Origin: an uncultured Pseudomonadota bacterium
Lineage (GTDB): Bacteria > Pseudomonadota > Gammaproteobacteria > Burkholderiales > Eutrophovitaceae
Length of the DNA stretch: 14,935 nucleotides
Direction: 5' to 3'
Assembly: GCA_937983055.1 (NCBI GenBank)
Contig: CALJLA010000064.1
Span: 1-14,935 of the forward strand
Shown here: piece after piece, positions 1 to 7,320 of the stretch
Layout of the letters: each line of letters begins with the position of its first letter
How positions within the stretch are numbered: position 1 is the first letter of the stretch
Notes under the pieces: model-generated
Told to the model about the DNA's origin: nothing
Database searches by the model: none
Seen by the model: the letters and a program-made list of their open reading frames with translations, nothing else
Program-made: the position numbers and the translations under genes

Positions 1-35
1 GGCTCGTAGTTCAGCACTGAGTTCAGTTTATTGAT

Positions 36-398
36 CTAGCCGTGGATGCCGATCTCGTGCCCGTCGGCCACCAGCGCGCGCTGCTCGTCGGGATAGGTCA
101 TCGCCACCACCGCCGGCACGTAGAAGCTCGCGCGCACGTCGTACTGCTTCAGCAGCCGGGCGATGCGCGGCACGCCGACGCGGGCGCCGTACTGGCCCCA
201 GGCCATGCGCCCGATCGACTTGCCGCCGTCGCGCAGCTCGGTGGTCTCGTGATCGGAGTCGAACGACAGCGCCACCGCGCAGCGCGCGCCGTTCGGCCAC
301 TTCGCCGGCGCCAGCCGCCGCCCGGCGCGCACCTGGTTCAGCAGCCCGCGCCAGTGCGCCTCGGGCCATTGCCAGGGTTGCAGTTCCTTGTCGCTCAT
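36..398 (-). CDS. Polysaccharide deacetylase / cyclic-imidase-like hydrolase, N-terminal part, premature stop
   Basis: The 120-residue product resembles the N-terminus of the NodB-fold deacetylases related to HpPgdA, PuuE and cyclic imidases, metal-dependent enzymes that hydrolyse N-acyl or cyclic amide bonds and are normally close to 300 residues. Visible features are the motif-1 segment SFDSDHE (45-51, with the acidic catalytic/metal Asp pair D47 and D49), the WGQYGARVGVPR stretch (67-78) and the start of motif 2, GHEIGIHG (113-120). The frame then hits TAG at 36-38, exactly where the family has Trp in HGWIHE. Reading through the stop gives INKLNSVLNYE, still family-like, so the gene appears to continue off the left edge and to be broken by a nonsense codon. 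ATG 398 is preceded by GAGGTG. It lies 26 bp after the transporter stop, probably as the last gene of the operon. Confidence 0.75.
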   Translation of the reverse strand: MSDKELQPWQWPEAHWRGLLNQVRAGRRLAPAKWPNGARCAVALSFDSDHETTELRDGGKSIGRMAWGQYGARVGVPRIARLLKQYDVRASFYVPAVVAMTYPDEQRALVADGHEIGIHG

Positions 399-424
399 CT
401 CACACCTCTTCTTTGCCGTTCGCC

Positions 425-1705
425 TCAGGCGAGTTCCTTGTGCGCGGTCTCTGGCAGCCGCAGGATGACCAGCGTCGATATCACCGCCGCGCCGATCACG
501 TACCAGGTCGGCGACAGCGGCGAGCCGGTGCGCGCGATCAGCCAGGTGGCGATGAAGGGCGCGAACCCGCCGAAGATCGCGACCGCCAGACTGTAGCCGG
601 CCGACATCCAGGTCGCGCGCAGCCGCGTCGGAAAGATCTCCGAGATCGCCGCCGGGCCCGGCCCCGAGAACGCGGCGATCATCAGCGCGAACACGATCTG
701 CGCGCCCATCACCACGGCAAGCGAGCCCTGCGTGATCATGGTGTCGAACAGCAGGTGCGACAGCAGCGCGAAGCTCAGGCAGCAGGTCAGCAGCAGCGGC
801 TTGCGCCCGAAGCGGTCGGACAGCGCGCCGGTAACCGGGATGATCAGCACCAGCACCAGCAGCCCGAGCGTGTTCGACCACAGCGCCTCGGTGCGCGTAA
901 GGCCGACATGGTGCTGCGTGAAGGTCGGCATGTAGGTCAGCATCATGTAGTACGCGCTGGTCCATAGCACGGTAAAGCCGAACGCCTTGCCGGCCAGCGC
1001 CAGCGGAGACGAGGGCGCGGCGTGCGCCACTTCGGCCTGCGCCTTGCGGAACGCGGGCGTCTCGTCGATGTTGCGCCGCATGTAGATGCCCACCGGCGCC
1101 AGGATGCCGCCGAGCAGGAAGGGAATCCGCCAGCCCCAGGATTCCATGTCCTCGGGCGTCAGCATTGTGCTGAACAGCGCCGCGATGCCGGAGCCGAGCA
1201 GCAGGCCCGCGGCCAGGCTGGACTGCTGAAAGCTGCCGTACAGGCCGCGCTTCGCCCTGGGCGCCCACTCCACGATGAAGGCGGTCGAGCCGCCCCACTC
1301 GCCGCCGGCGGCGAAGCCCTGCAGCAGGCGCGCGAACACCAGCAGCGCCGGCGCCCACAGGCCGATGCTGTCGTAGGTCGGGATCAGGCCGATCAGCACG
1401 GTGCCGAAGGCCATCATGAAGATGGTCAGCATCAGCGCGGTCTTGCGCCCGCGCACATCGCCCAGCCGCCCGATCATGATGCCGCCCAGCGGACGCACCA
1501 CGAAACCCACGCCGAAAGTGGCAAAGGCCGACAGCAGGGCCGTCATCTCGTCGCCCTTGGGGAAAAAGTTGCGCGCGATGAGGGTGGCGAGGTAGCCGTA
1601 GATGGCGAAGTCGTACCACTCGAGCAGGTTGCCCATCACCGCGGCCGTCACCGCCTTGCGGCCGCCCTGCGGGGCCTGGTTCGCCTGCGTGCTCAGTTCA
1701 CCCAT
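425..1705 (-). CDS. MFS transporter, metabolite:H+ symporter (MHS) family
   Basis: This 426-aa inner-membrane protein has the length and landmarks of the MHS group of major facilitator symporters, which import organic acids, betaines or aromatic acids with protons. Seen directly: the N-terminal signature GNLLEWYDFAIYGYLA (25-40), motif A GRLGDVRGRK (79-88), RLLQGFAAGGEWGGS (126-140), GWRIPFLLG (191-199) and the second-half motif GALSDRFGRKP (293-303), with about twelve hydrophobic segments between. The ATG at 1705 lies inside the end of the upstream SDR gene (13-bp overlap, different frame), which implies translational coupling. The frame stays open further upstream to 2131, but that part is antisense-like shadow over the SDR and shows no transporter sequence. 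The substrate cannot be told from sequence; the neighbours suggest a small amide, imide or acid. Confidence 0.93.
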   Translation of the reverse strand: MGELSTQANQAPQGGRKAVTAAVMGNLLEWYDFAIYGYLATLIARNFFPKGDEMTALLSAFATFGVGFVVRPLGGIMIGRLGDVRGRKTALMLTIFMMAFGTVLIGLIPTYDSIGLWAPALLVFARLLQGFAAGGEWGGSTAFIVEWAPRAKRGLYGSFQQSSLAAGLLLGSGIAALFSTMLTPEDMESWGWRIPFLLGGILAPVGIYMRRNIDETPAFRKAQAEVAHAAPSSPLALAGKAFGFTVLWTSAYYMMLTYMPTFTQHHVGLTRTEALWSNTLGLLVLVLIIPVTGALSDRFGRKPLLLTCCLSFALLSHLLFDTMITQGSLAVVMGAQIVFALMIAAFSGPGPAAISEIFPTRLRATWMSAGYSLAVAIFGGFAPFIATWLIARTGSPLSPTWYVIGAAVISTLVILRLPETAHKELA

Positions 1706-2448
1706 TGTCCGCCGTCCACGTCGATGATTTCGCCGGTCATGTAATTGGGCTCCACGGTGGCGAGGAACACGATCACCGCGGCCACGTCCTCCGGGGTGCC
1801 CACGCGGCCGAGCGGAATCGACTGCTCGATCGCCGCGCGCTTCGCGGCGATCAGCGCCGAGGTCATGGCGGTCTCGATCGACCCGGGGCACACCGCGTTT
1901 ACCGTGATGTGCGGCGCGAGTTCTTTGGCGAGCCCGCGCGTCAGCCCGAGCACGCCCGCCTTCGAGGCGCAGTAGGCGAACTTGCTCACGGCCGAAGGCG
2001 CGCCCCCGGTGTGCGCGCTGACCGAGGATACGTTCACGATACGGCCGGCGCCGCGCGCGAGCATGGCCGGCGCCACCGCCTTGCACCAGTTGAAGCAGCT
2101 CTTGAGATTGACATCGAGGGTGCGGTCCCACTCCTGCTCGGTGATGTCGAGCAGGCGCTTGGGCTGCGACATGCCGGCGTTGTTGACCAGCACGTCGATG
2201 CGCCCGAAGCGCTCGAGCACCTGCTGCCCGTGCCGCTGCACGCCGGCGAAGTCGCTGGCGTCGCCGGCCAGCAGCATGCAGCCGGCATCGAGCTCGCGCA
2301 GGCGCTGCGCGGCGGCGTTCAGTGCGGCTTCGTCGAGATCGGCCAGCGCCACGCGGAACCCCTTGCGCGCCAGCCCGGCTGCGGTGGCAAAGCCGATGCC
2401 GCGCGCGGCGCCGGTGACGATGGCTACCGGTGAGGCGGGATCGGACAT
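1693..2448 (-). CDS. Short-chain dehydrogenase/reductase (SDR), classical type
   Basis: A 251-aa cytoplasmic NAD(P)-dependent oxidoreductase of the classical SDR family, similar in length and motifs to FabG-like 3-oxoacyl or alcohol dehydrogenases. The cofactor loop TGAARGIG is at 12-19, with an acidic residue in LADLD (35-39) after beta-2 that usually favours NAD(H). NNAG is at 89-92, the active-site Asn in DVNL at 114, Ser142 in NVSSVS, and the YCASK catalytic Tyr159/Lys163 pair. The C-terminus IIDVDGGQWVN is typical. ATG 2448 is chosen because the Rossmann strand begins at residue 8. An in-frame ATG at 2493 would add 15 residues without family character. It overlaps the start of the MFS gene by 13 bp and follows the second SDR by 157 bp, so it probably belongs to the same operon. 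The substrate is unknown. Confidence 0.92.
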   Translation of the reverse strand: MSDPASPVAIVTGAARGIGFATAAGLARKGFRVALADLDEAALNAAAQRLRELDAGCMLLAGDASDFAGVQRHGQQVLERFGRIDVLVNNAGMSQPKRLLDITEQEWDRTLDVNLKSCFNWCKAVAPAMLARGAGRIVNVSSVSAHTGGAPSAVSKFAYCASKAGVLGLTRGLAKELAPHITVNAVCPGSIETAMTSALIAAKRAAIEQSIPLGRVGTPEDVAAVIVFLATVEPNYMTGEIIDVDGGQWVN

Positions 2449-2605
2449 GTCTTCTGTGCGGCGCGCATGTTCAGCGCGGGATGCTAACACCATCTTCCGC
2501 CCGTCCGCGATGCGCTACCCGCCGGCGCCGCGGCTGACACCCGCCCCCCGTCACACGGATTTCGCGGTTTGTCCGATCGTCGCGCGCAACACCAGGCGCG
2601 CCGGT

Positions 2606-3463
2606 TCAGCGCTCCGGCGGCGCCCCGCCCGGCCACACCGGATTCTGCGCGAGCTCGGTCCACGCGATCGGCGCGCGGCAGCGTTCTTGCGCCCGCGCCG
2701 GCGCCAGGCTGGTGTCCCAGTGGGCGGCGATGTAACGATTGCCGGTAATGCCGTCGGCCGCCGGCGAGCACAGCCACACGATCGGCGGCGCCATGACGCC
2801 GGGCGGCACCAGGTCCTTGCGCGCGTAGCCGGACTCCTCCGGCACCATCGGCGTGTCCGCCGGCCCGCCGGGAATCACGACGTTCACCGTCACACCGGTG
2901 CCGGCGAATTCCTTGGCGTGCGCCGCCGCCATCGCTTCGAGGCCCGCCTTGCAGGGGCCGTAGGGCTGAAAGCCGCCGCGCAGCATGCTGAACAGGCTGG
3001 TGGTCACATCGATGATGCGCCCCCAGCGCTGGGCCAGCATCGGCGAGATGCAGGCGCGCGTCATGTTCCAGGCGCCGCTGAAGTTCACCGCCACGAAGCG
3101 CTGCCACATCTCCGGCGTGATATCGAGAATCTTCACCGGCTTCGTCATGTGGTCCCGGCTGATGACACCCATGCCCAGCGCGGCGTTGTTCACCAGGATG
3201 TGCAGCCCGCCCAGTTCGGAGCGCGCCCGCGCCGCCGCCTGTTCGCAGGCGGCGTAGTCGGCGATATCCGCAACGAGCGTGATCACGCGCCCGCGCAGCG
3301 GCGCCGGCAGCGCGCCGTGCATCGCCGACAGCGCCCCGGCCTCCACGTCCAGCGCGCATACGCGCGCGCCCTGTTCCGCAAGCGCCTTCACCAGCACGCG
3401 CCCGAACCCGCCGGCCGCGCCGGTCACCAGGGCCACTTTGTCCGCCAACAACTGCTCGCTCAT
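2606..3463 (-). CDS. SDR family oxidoreductase with C-terminal extension
   Basis: A 285-aa SDR protein. The cofactor-binding loop TGAAGGFG lies at 14-21, an Asp follows beta-2 (ALDV, 37-40), the NNAG motif has become NNAA (92-95), and N128 sits in AVNFSG. The active-site segment is DVTTSLFSM followed by YGPCK (Tyr168, Lys172). Thr155 stands at the place where FabG has Ser (13 residues before Tyr), with Ser156 next to it, so the serine may be shifted or replaced. The C-terminal 45 residues, rich in Ala, Arg and Trp, go beyond the usual 250-aa SDR. The nucleotide start at 3463 has GAGG about nine bases upstream; the frame is open further to 3619 but without an SDR-like sequence. First gene of the probable SDR-SDR-MFS-deacetylase operon, 220 bp after the regulator stop. 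Confidence 0.9.
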   Translation of the reverse strand: MSEQLLADKVALVTGAAGGFGRVLVKALAEQGARVCALDVEAGALSAMHGALPAPLRGRVITLVADIADYAACEQAAARARSELGGLHILVNNAALGMGVISRDHMTKPVKILDITPEMWQRFVAVNFSGAWNMTRACISPMLAQRWGRIIDVTTSLFSMLRGGFQPYGPCKAGLEAMAAAHAKEFAGTGVTVNVVIPGGPADTPMVPEESGYARKDLVPPGVMAPPIVWLCSPAADGITGNRYIAAHWDTSLAPARAQERCRAPIAWTELAQNPVWPGGAPPER

Positions 3464-3683
3464 GCAGTGGTACCTCTTCGATGTTGCCGTACCGCCGGTT
3501 TCGTCTTCTCTCGGCCGCGCAGGCAGGGATTCTCTTGCGTGGCGAACGCCACTGCAACCGGCAATCGGTGCAAGGCGACCGGTGAGAGAAGCCTTGCCCG
3601 TTCCAACCATAGCACGCAAGGATCCATCCGCGCCGCGGCAGCAGGCGGCCCCGCACGTGCCGGGAATTCGCGCACGGCGCTGC

Positions 3684-4799
3684 CTACTTGAACCTGCTGC
3701 CCGTCAACACCACGCGCACCAGCTCGGCCTGCCGGCCGGTGTCGGTCTTGCTGAAGATGCTCCTCAACTGGGTCCGCACGGTCGCTTCGGTCACGGCGTA
3801 GTCGGCCGCGATGTCCTCGATGGTCTTGCTCATTGCGAGGGCAGTGGCAACGCGGCTTTCGGCGGCGGTCAGGCCGTAGAGTTGCTGCAGCCGCCAAGCG
3901 AGATATTTCTCGTCCGGGTCAATGGAAACGGCCATCAGCGCCAACGGTCGCTGCGAGGGCGAAGCCACCTCCTGCGCCGGCTGCAGCGGCGCACTCAGCA
4001 TTTCGGTTCGCGTATCGTCGAGATCGAGCGGGATTGCGGCCGGAAGGCCGAGCGGGCAGGCGGCCGCCCTTACCGCTCTGGCAACGGCGGCATCGGTTCT
4101 CGCGTCGTTGAATTTCAGCCTGCCACCGTGAATCGCCCACTGCCGCGTGCGCGCGACCAGCGCTTCGGCGGCGGCGTTCAGATGAACGATCTGTCGCTGC
4201 GCATCGACGATGAACAGGGCGGCGGCGAGGTGCGAGAACACAGCCTCGAGATCAGACCTTGCCTGCAAGGCTTCGCCGAGCTTGGCCTGCACCCGCATGG
4301 CAAGGCTTATGTGCTGCGCGATCAATCCGACGAGCGCCTTGTGTTCCGCCGGACAGCCCGACGCGTCCACCCCGCGGTCGATCGCATCGACAGGCTGATC
4401 GCCCTCCGCCGCCACGGTGCCGGTTCCCAGCGCCTCGCCGGCGCCGGCGTCCTGCCCGGCGAAGTCAAAGCACGCATGCAGCGCCCGCGCACCTTCCGGA
4501 GAACGTTCGAGCGCAGGCCCGGGGGGCAACGGTTCCGTGCCGGGCGAGACACGCTGCGTGGCATCGACCGGGGAGCAGTGCCCGGCGTGGCGCCGCTCGG
4601 CAGCCGGCACCTGGCCGGCTCGCGACGGGCCGACTCCGTCGCCTGCCGCGTCCCGGGCCCTCGGCGACGCACGCGAGGCTTCCACCAGGTCCATCAACGC
4701 CGTCAGCGCCGTCAGCGCCTCGCGCCATCGCTCCGGCGCAACGCCGGCCTCATGGATAAGGGCGATTGTCTGGGGAAATCTGGCCAGCGAGATCTGCAT
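3684..4799 (-). CDS. LuxR-type (GerE HTH) transcriptional regulator with central PAS-like domain
   Basis: A 371-aa DNA-binding regulator. The C-terminus (about 304-366) is a LuxR/GerE helix-turn-helix: LYGLTAAESRVATALA, IEDIAADYAVTEATVRTQL, then RSIFSKTDTGRQAELVRVV. A PAS-like sensory stretch is at about 185-215 (LEAVFSHLAAALFIVDAQR, then IVHLNAAAEALV). The N-terminal segment IALIHEAGVAPERWREALTA matches the opening of many large solitary LuxR regulators, not acyl-homoserine-lactone receptors. Residues 45-145 are Ala/Pro/Gly-rich and poorly conserved looking. ATG 4799 (MQISLARF) has GGGGTG upstream; an upstream in-frame GTG at 4841 would add 14 residues. It is divergent from the secreted-protein gene at 5014 and lies directly upstream of, and in line with, the SDR-MFS operon, so it is the likely local regulator. 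The signal is unknown. Confidence 0.85.
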   Translation of the reverse strand: MQISLARFPQTIALIHEAGVAPERWREALTALTALMDLVEASRASPRARDAAGDGVGPSRAGQVPAAERRHAGHCSPVDATQRVSPGTEPLPPGPALERSPEGARALHACFDFAGQDAGAGEALGTGTVAAEGDQPVDAIDRGVDASGCPAEHKALVGLIAQHISLAMRVQAKLGEALQARSDLEAVFSHLAAALFIVDAQRQIVHLNAAAEALVARTRQWAIHGGRLKFNDARTDAAVARAVRAAACPLGLPAAIPLDLDDTRTEMLSAPLQPAQEVASPSQRPLALMAVSIDPDEKYLAWRLQQLYGLTAAESRVATALAMSKTIEDIAADYAVTEATVRTQLRSIFSKTDTGRQAELVRVVLTGSRFK

Positions 4800-5013
4800 A
4801 TCGACGCACCCCCATCGGATGTCGTCGACATTACGGTGCACGGACTTACAGCGAGCTTACAAATCACCCCTTCCGACCCGCTCCCCGCACAGGCCGTGTG
4901 CAGTTGCGGACCCGGCGTACTCCATTTGGATGACGCGGCACACCGACCTCCGATGTACGGTCGGGTTGCCCAGAAACTTTCTCTTTCGGGCGACAACACG
5001 GAGGAAAAAACCA

Positions 5014-5496
5014 ATGTCTCGCTTTATCTCAGTCGCAATCAAGACCGCCTCGCTGCTTGCAGGGTTCAGCCTGATCTCGGCCGCCGCGGCGGCCGACATC
5101 AAGGCCGACCTCGCACCCTGTCTTGCCAACAAGACCGCTATCGGCAACGTCGGATCGTGCGGAAAGATCTGGAAGCTGAAGTCCGGCAAGGCTTCGCTGA
5201 GCAATAACGGCAAGCTGAAGGTCGTGGTCAATGGACTGGTACTCAACGACGTCACGGTCGGCGAGTACAACGGCACCCCGGACGGCGTCGACGCCGTCGC
5301 GGCCGCCGTCATCTGCCACGGCCCGGGCGGCGCGGCCGTTGCCGCCCAGACCGATCCGGTTCCGCTCAGCCAGAAGGGCGACGCCCAGGTCGAAGCCAAC
5401 ATTTCCCTGCCGAACGGCTGCGTCGGCCCGGTCATCGTGCTGCGCGAGCGCTACGAAGGCAAGATCGGCGGCTGGCTCGCCGGAACCGGGCTCTGA
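5014..5496 (+). CDS. Small secreted four-cysteine protein, unknown function
   Basis: I do not recognise the family. The 160-aa product starts with a clear Sec signal peptide: MSRFISVAIK, a hydrophobic core to about residue 22, then AAAAA with probable cleavage before Asp28. The mature 133 residues contain exactly four cysteines (36, 49, 101, 136), suitable for two disulfides in the periplasm or outside, and are rich in Gly, Val, Ala and Lys, with alternating hydrophobic residues that suggest beta strands (KLKVVVNGLVLNDVTV, 67-82). ATG 5014 has a strong GGAGG at 5000-5004, so expression may be high. The frame is open upstream to 4417 but that part is antisense to the regulator. The gene is divergent from the LuxR regulator across 214 bp and could be its target. 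Confidence 0.82.
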   Translation: MSRFISVAIKTASLLAGFSLISAAAAADIKADLAPCLANKTAIGNVGSCGKIWKLKSGKASLSNNGKLKVVVNGLVLNDVTVGEYNGTPDGVDAVAAAVICHGPGGAAVAAQTDPVPLSQKGDAQVEANISLPNGCVGPVIVLRERYEGKIGGWLAGTGL

Positions 5497-5500
5497 AACA

Positions 5501-5520
5501 GACTGCGGTCAGTCGCAGTC
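5501..5520 (+). terminator. Hairpin just after the secreted-protein gene
   Basis: A perfect 7-bp stem (gactgcg / cgcagtc) with a six-base loop starts four bases after the stop codon. No T-run follows, so if it stops transcription it would need Rho; it may instead stabilise the 3' end of the mRNA. Confidence 0.35.
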
Positions 5521-5574
5521 AGCAATCGGTCGGGTTGAGCAAGGGCACCGCATCAACCTGACCGGTTGCAAGCA

Positions 5575-5601
5575 GGGAGCAAAGAAAACAAATCTGCTCC
5601 C
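5575..5601. repeat. Intergenic inverted repeat, copy 1 (GGGAGCA...TGCTCCC)
   Basis: Perfect 7-bp arms (5575-5581 and 5595-5601) enclose an A-rich loop ending ACAAATC. The layout GGGrGCAA ... ACArAATCTGCkCCC is shared with a second site at 8207-8229 in the same orientation. Two copies in intergenic DNA suggest a dispersed palindromic repeat of the REP type; no transposase is nearby. Confidence 0.45.
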
Positions 5602-5717
5602 ATAGTCTGGCGCCGGATCGGTTCTCCTTCCATCCGCGTCGATTCGATTCCGAGCGCGTTCCTAATCTCCTCGCAAGGCAGGCAACCCTCTTCCTGCGCG
5701 CGGCGTAACCGGCAATG

Positions 5718-5746
5718 CTGAACGGCGCGCGGTAATCGGCTACGCT
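5718..5746 (+). promoter_or_regulatory. Candidate sigma-70 promoter of the amidase gene
   Basis: A -35-like CTGAAC (5718-5723), a 17-bp spacer and a -10-like TACGCT (5741-5746) lie just upstream of the amidase ribosome binding site. Matches to consensus are modest, but the same TACGCT with a 17-bp spacer recurs at 14671-14699. Confidence 0.4.
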
Positions 5747-5772
5747 TGCGGCCTTGCCCGGGAGGATGAAGC

Positions 5773-7206
5773 ATGCCAGATGCCGCGCTCGCGTTCGAGT
5801 CGATCACCCGCCTGTCCGCCCGCCTGCGGGCCGGGGAACTCAGTCCGGTGGCGCTTGCGGAGTCACTGCTGGAGCGCATCGGCGCGTACGACGAGCGGCT
5901 GCATGCGTACATCCGCGTGCTGCCGGAGCGCGCGCTGGCGCAGGCGCGGGCGGCCGAGAACTTGCTCAAGAGCGGCGCGGACCTCGGGCCGCTGTGCGGC
6001 ATTCCCTACGCGGCGAAGGATCTGTTCGACGTGAAGGGCGTGCCCACCACCGCCGGCACGCGGCTGCTGGCGGACAACGTGGCGAAGGAAGACTGCACCG
6101 TCGTGCGCCAACTCACCGCCGCGGGCATGGTGCTGCTGGGCAAGACCTACACCGTGCAGTTCGCCTATGGCGCCGCGGGCATCAACCACGACCAGGGCAC
6201 GCCGCACAACCCGTGGCATCCGATTCCGCACGCGCCCGGCGGGTCTTCGAGCGGCAGCGCGGTGGCGGTGGCCGCGGGCCTTGCGCCGATGGGGCTGGGC
6301 AGCGACACCGGCGGCTCGGTGCGCGTGCCGGCGGCGCTGTGCGGCATCGTGGGTTTGAAAACCACCGTCGGCCGCGTCAGCCGCGCCGGTGTCTACCCGC
6401 TGTGCTGGACGCTCGACAGCGTCGGCCCGATCGTGCGCTCGGTCGAAGACGCGGCGCTCGTCTACCAGGCGATGCAGGGGCCGGACCCGCGCGACGACTC
6501 CACCACCGGCGTCGCCGTGCACGACGCGACGCGCGGGCTGAAGGATGGCGTGAAGGGGCTGCGCCTCGCGTTCTGCGAAACGACCTTCTTCGACGACGTC
6601 GATCCGGAGGTGGAAAGGGCAGTGCGCGAGGCCGGCAGGGTTCTGCAGTCGCTCGGCGCGCAGGTTACCGGCATCGCGGTGCCCGAGGTCGCCGCGGCAT
6701 GGGCCGAGAAAAACCGGCCCCTGCTGATTCCCGCCGAGGGCTGCGCGGTGAACCGCGAGTTCCTGGACAGGCATCTCGACGCACTCGACCCGGTGATCGG
6801 GCCGCGCATGCTCACCGGCCGCACGCTGTCCGCGCCCGACTACCATGCGCTGCTGCGCCGCTATGCGCAGCTGCGCGAAGACCTGCGCTGGACGCTGCGC
6901 GACGTCGACGCACTGCTCGTGCCGACCACGATGGCGCCGGCGCGCCCCCTGGCGGTGATCGACGCCGACAACGATGCCTACCTCGACTACAACATGCGGG
7001 TCCACCGCAACACCGGCATTGGGAACATCCTCGACCTGTGCGGCGTGTCGCTGCCCTGCGGGTTCACGTCGAAAGGCTTGCCGATCGGGCTGATGGTCTA
7101 CGCCAAGCCGTTCGCCGAGGACATGGCGCTGCGCGTGGCCTATGCCTACGAGCAGGCGACCGACTGGCACACCCGTCATCCCGATCTGGCGTGGACCGCG
7201 CGCTGA
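5773..7206 (+). CDS. Amidase-signature family hydrolase
   Basis: A 477-aa cytoplasmic amidase of the GatA/AtzF/amidase signature superfamily, which cleaves carboxamides to the acid and ammonia or amine by a Ser-cisSer-Lys triad. The triad is visible: Lys82 in PYAAKDLFDV, cis-Ser158 in GGSSSGSAVAVAAG and nucleophile Ser182 in GSDTGGSVRVPA, with the usual 24-residue spacing between the serines. GIVGLKTTVGRVSRAGVYP (191-209) and LDSVGPIVRS follow as in the family. Length is normal. ATG 5773 has GGAGG at 5761-5765, seven bases away. It stands alone on the plus strand, convergent with the SDR at 7321. It does not look like a GatA in a gatCAB operon (no gatC or gatB), so a catabolic amidase is more likely. 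With the imidase-like and SDR genes it may act on a half-amide intermediate; this is inference. Confidence 0.92.
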   Translation: MPDAALAFESITRLSARLRAGELSPVALAESLLERIGAYDERLHAYIRVLPERALAQARAAENLLKSGADLGPLCGIPYAAKDLFDVKGVPTTAGTRLLADNVAKEDCTVVRQLTAAGMVLLGKTYTVQFAYGAAGINHDQGTPHNPWHPIPHAPGGSSSGSAVAVAAGLAPMGLGSDTGGSVRVPAALCGIVGLKTTVGRVSRAGVYPLCWTLDSVGPIVRSVEDAALVYQAMQGPDPRDDSTTGVAVHDATRGLKDGVKGLRLAFCETTFFDDVDPEVERAVREAGRVLQSLGAQVTGIAVPEVAAAWAEKNRPLLIPAEGCAVNREFLDRHLDALDPVIGPRMLTGRTLSAPDYHALLRRYAQLREDLRWTLRDVDALLVPTTMAPARPLAVIDADNDAYLDYNMRVHRNTGIGNILDLCGVSLPCGFTSKGLPIGLMVYAKPFAEDMALRVAYAYEQATDWHTRHPDLAWTAR

Positions 7207-7320
7207 TGCGCGGGCAGCGGCCAGCGGCGGCCTGAACGGATCGCGGGCGCGCGTCGCCGAACTCGTAACCGGCACTGTCGAATACGCACCGGGCGATGCG
7301 TTTCGCCTGCGCTGCCTCGG

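Noticed and set aside
1982..3691. Long plus-strand open frame (569 codons) opposite the two SDR genes
   Set aside because: It is the antisense shadow of GC-rich genes with clear SDR motifs on the minus strand. The translation is Arg/His/Ala-rich with no domain.
4831..4860. Three (C)TTAC repeats (4831, 4846, 4857) upstream of the regulator gene as operator sites
   Set aside because: The repeats are only 4-5 bases and unevenly spaced, so chance occurrence is likely.
5863..7275. Long minus-strand open frame opposite the amidase
   Set aside because: The amidase has a complete catalytic triad and a good ribosome binding site; the opposite frame shows only His/Arg/Gly-rich shadow sequence.
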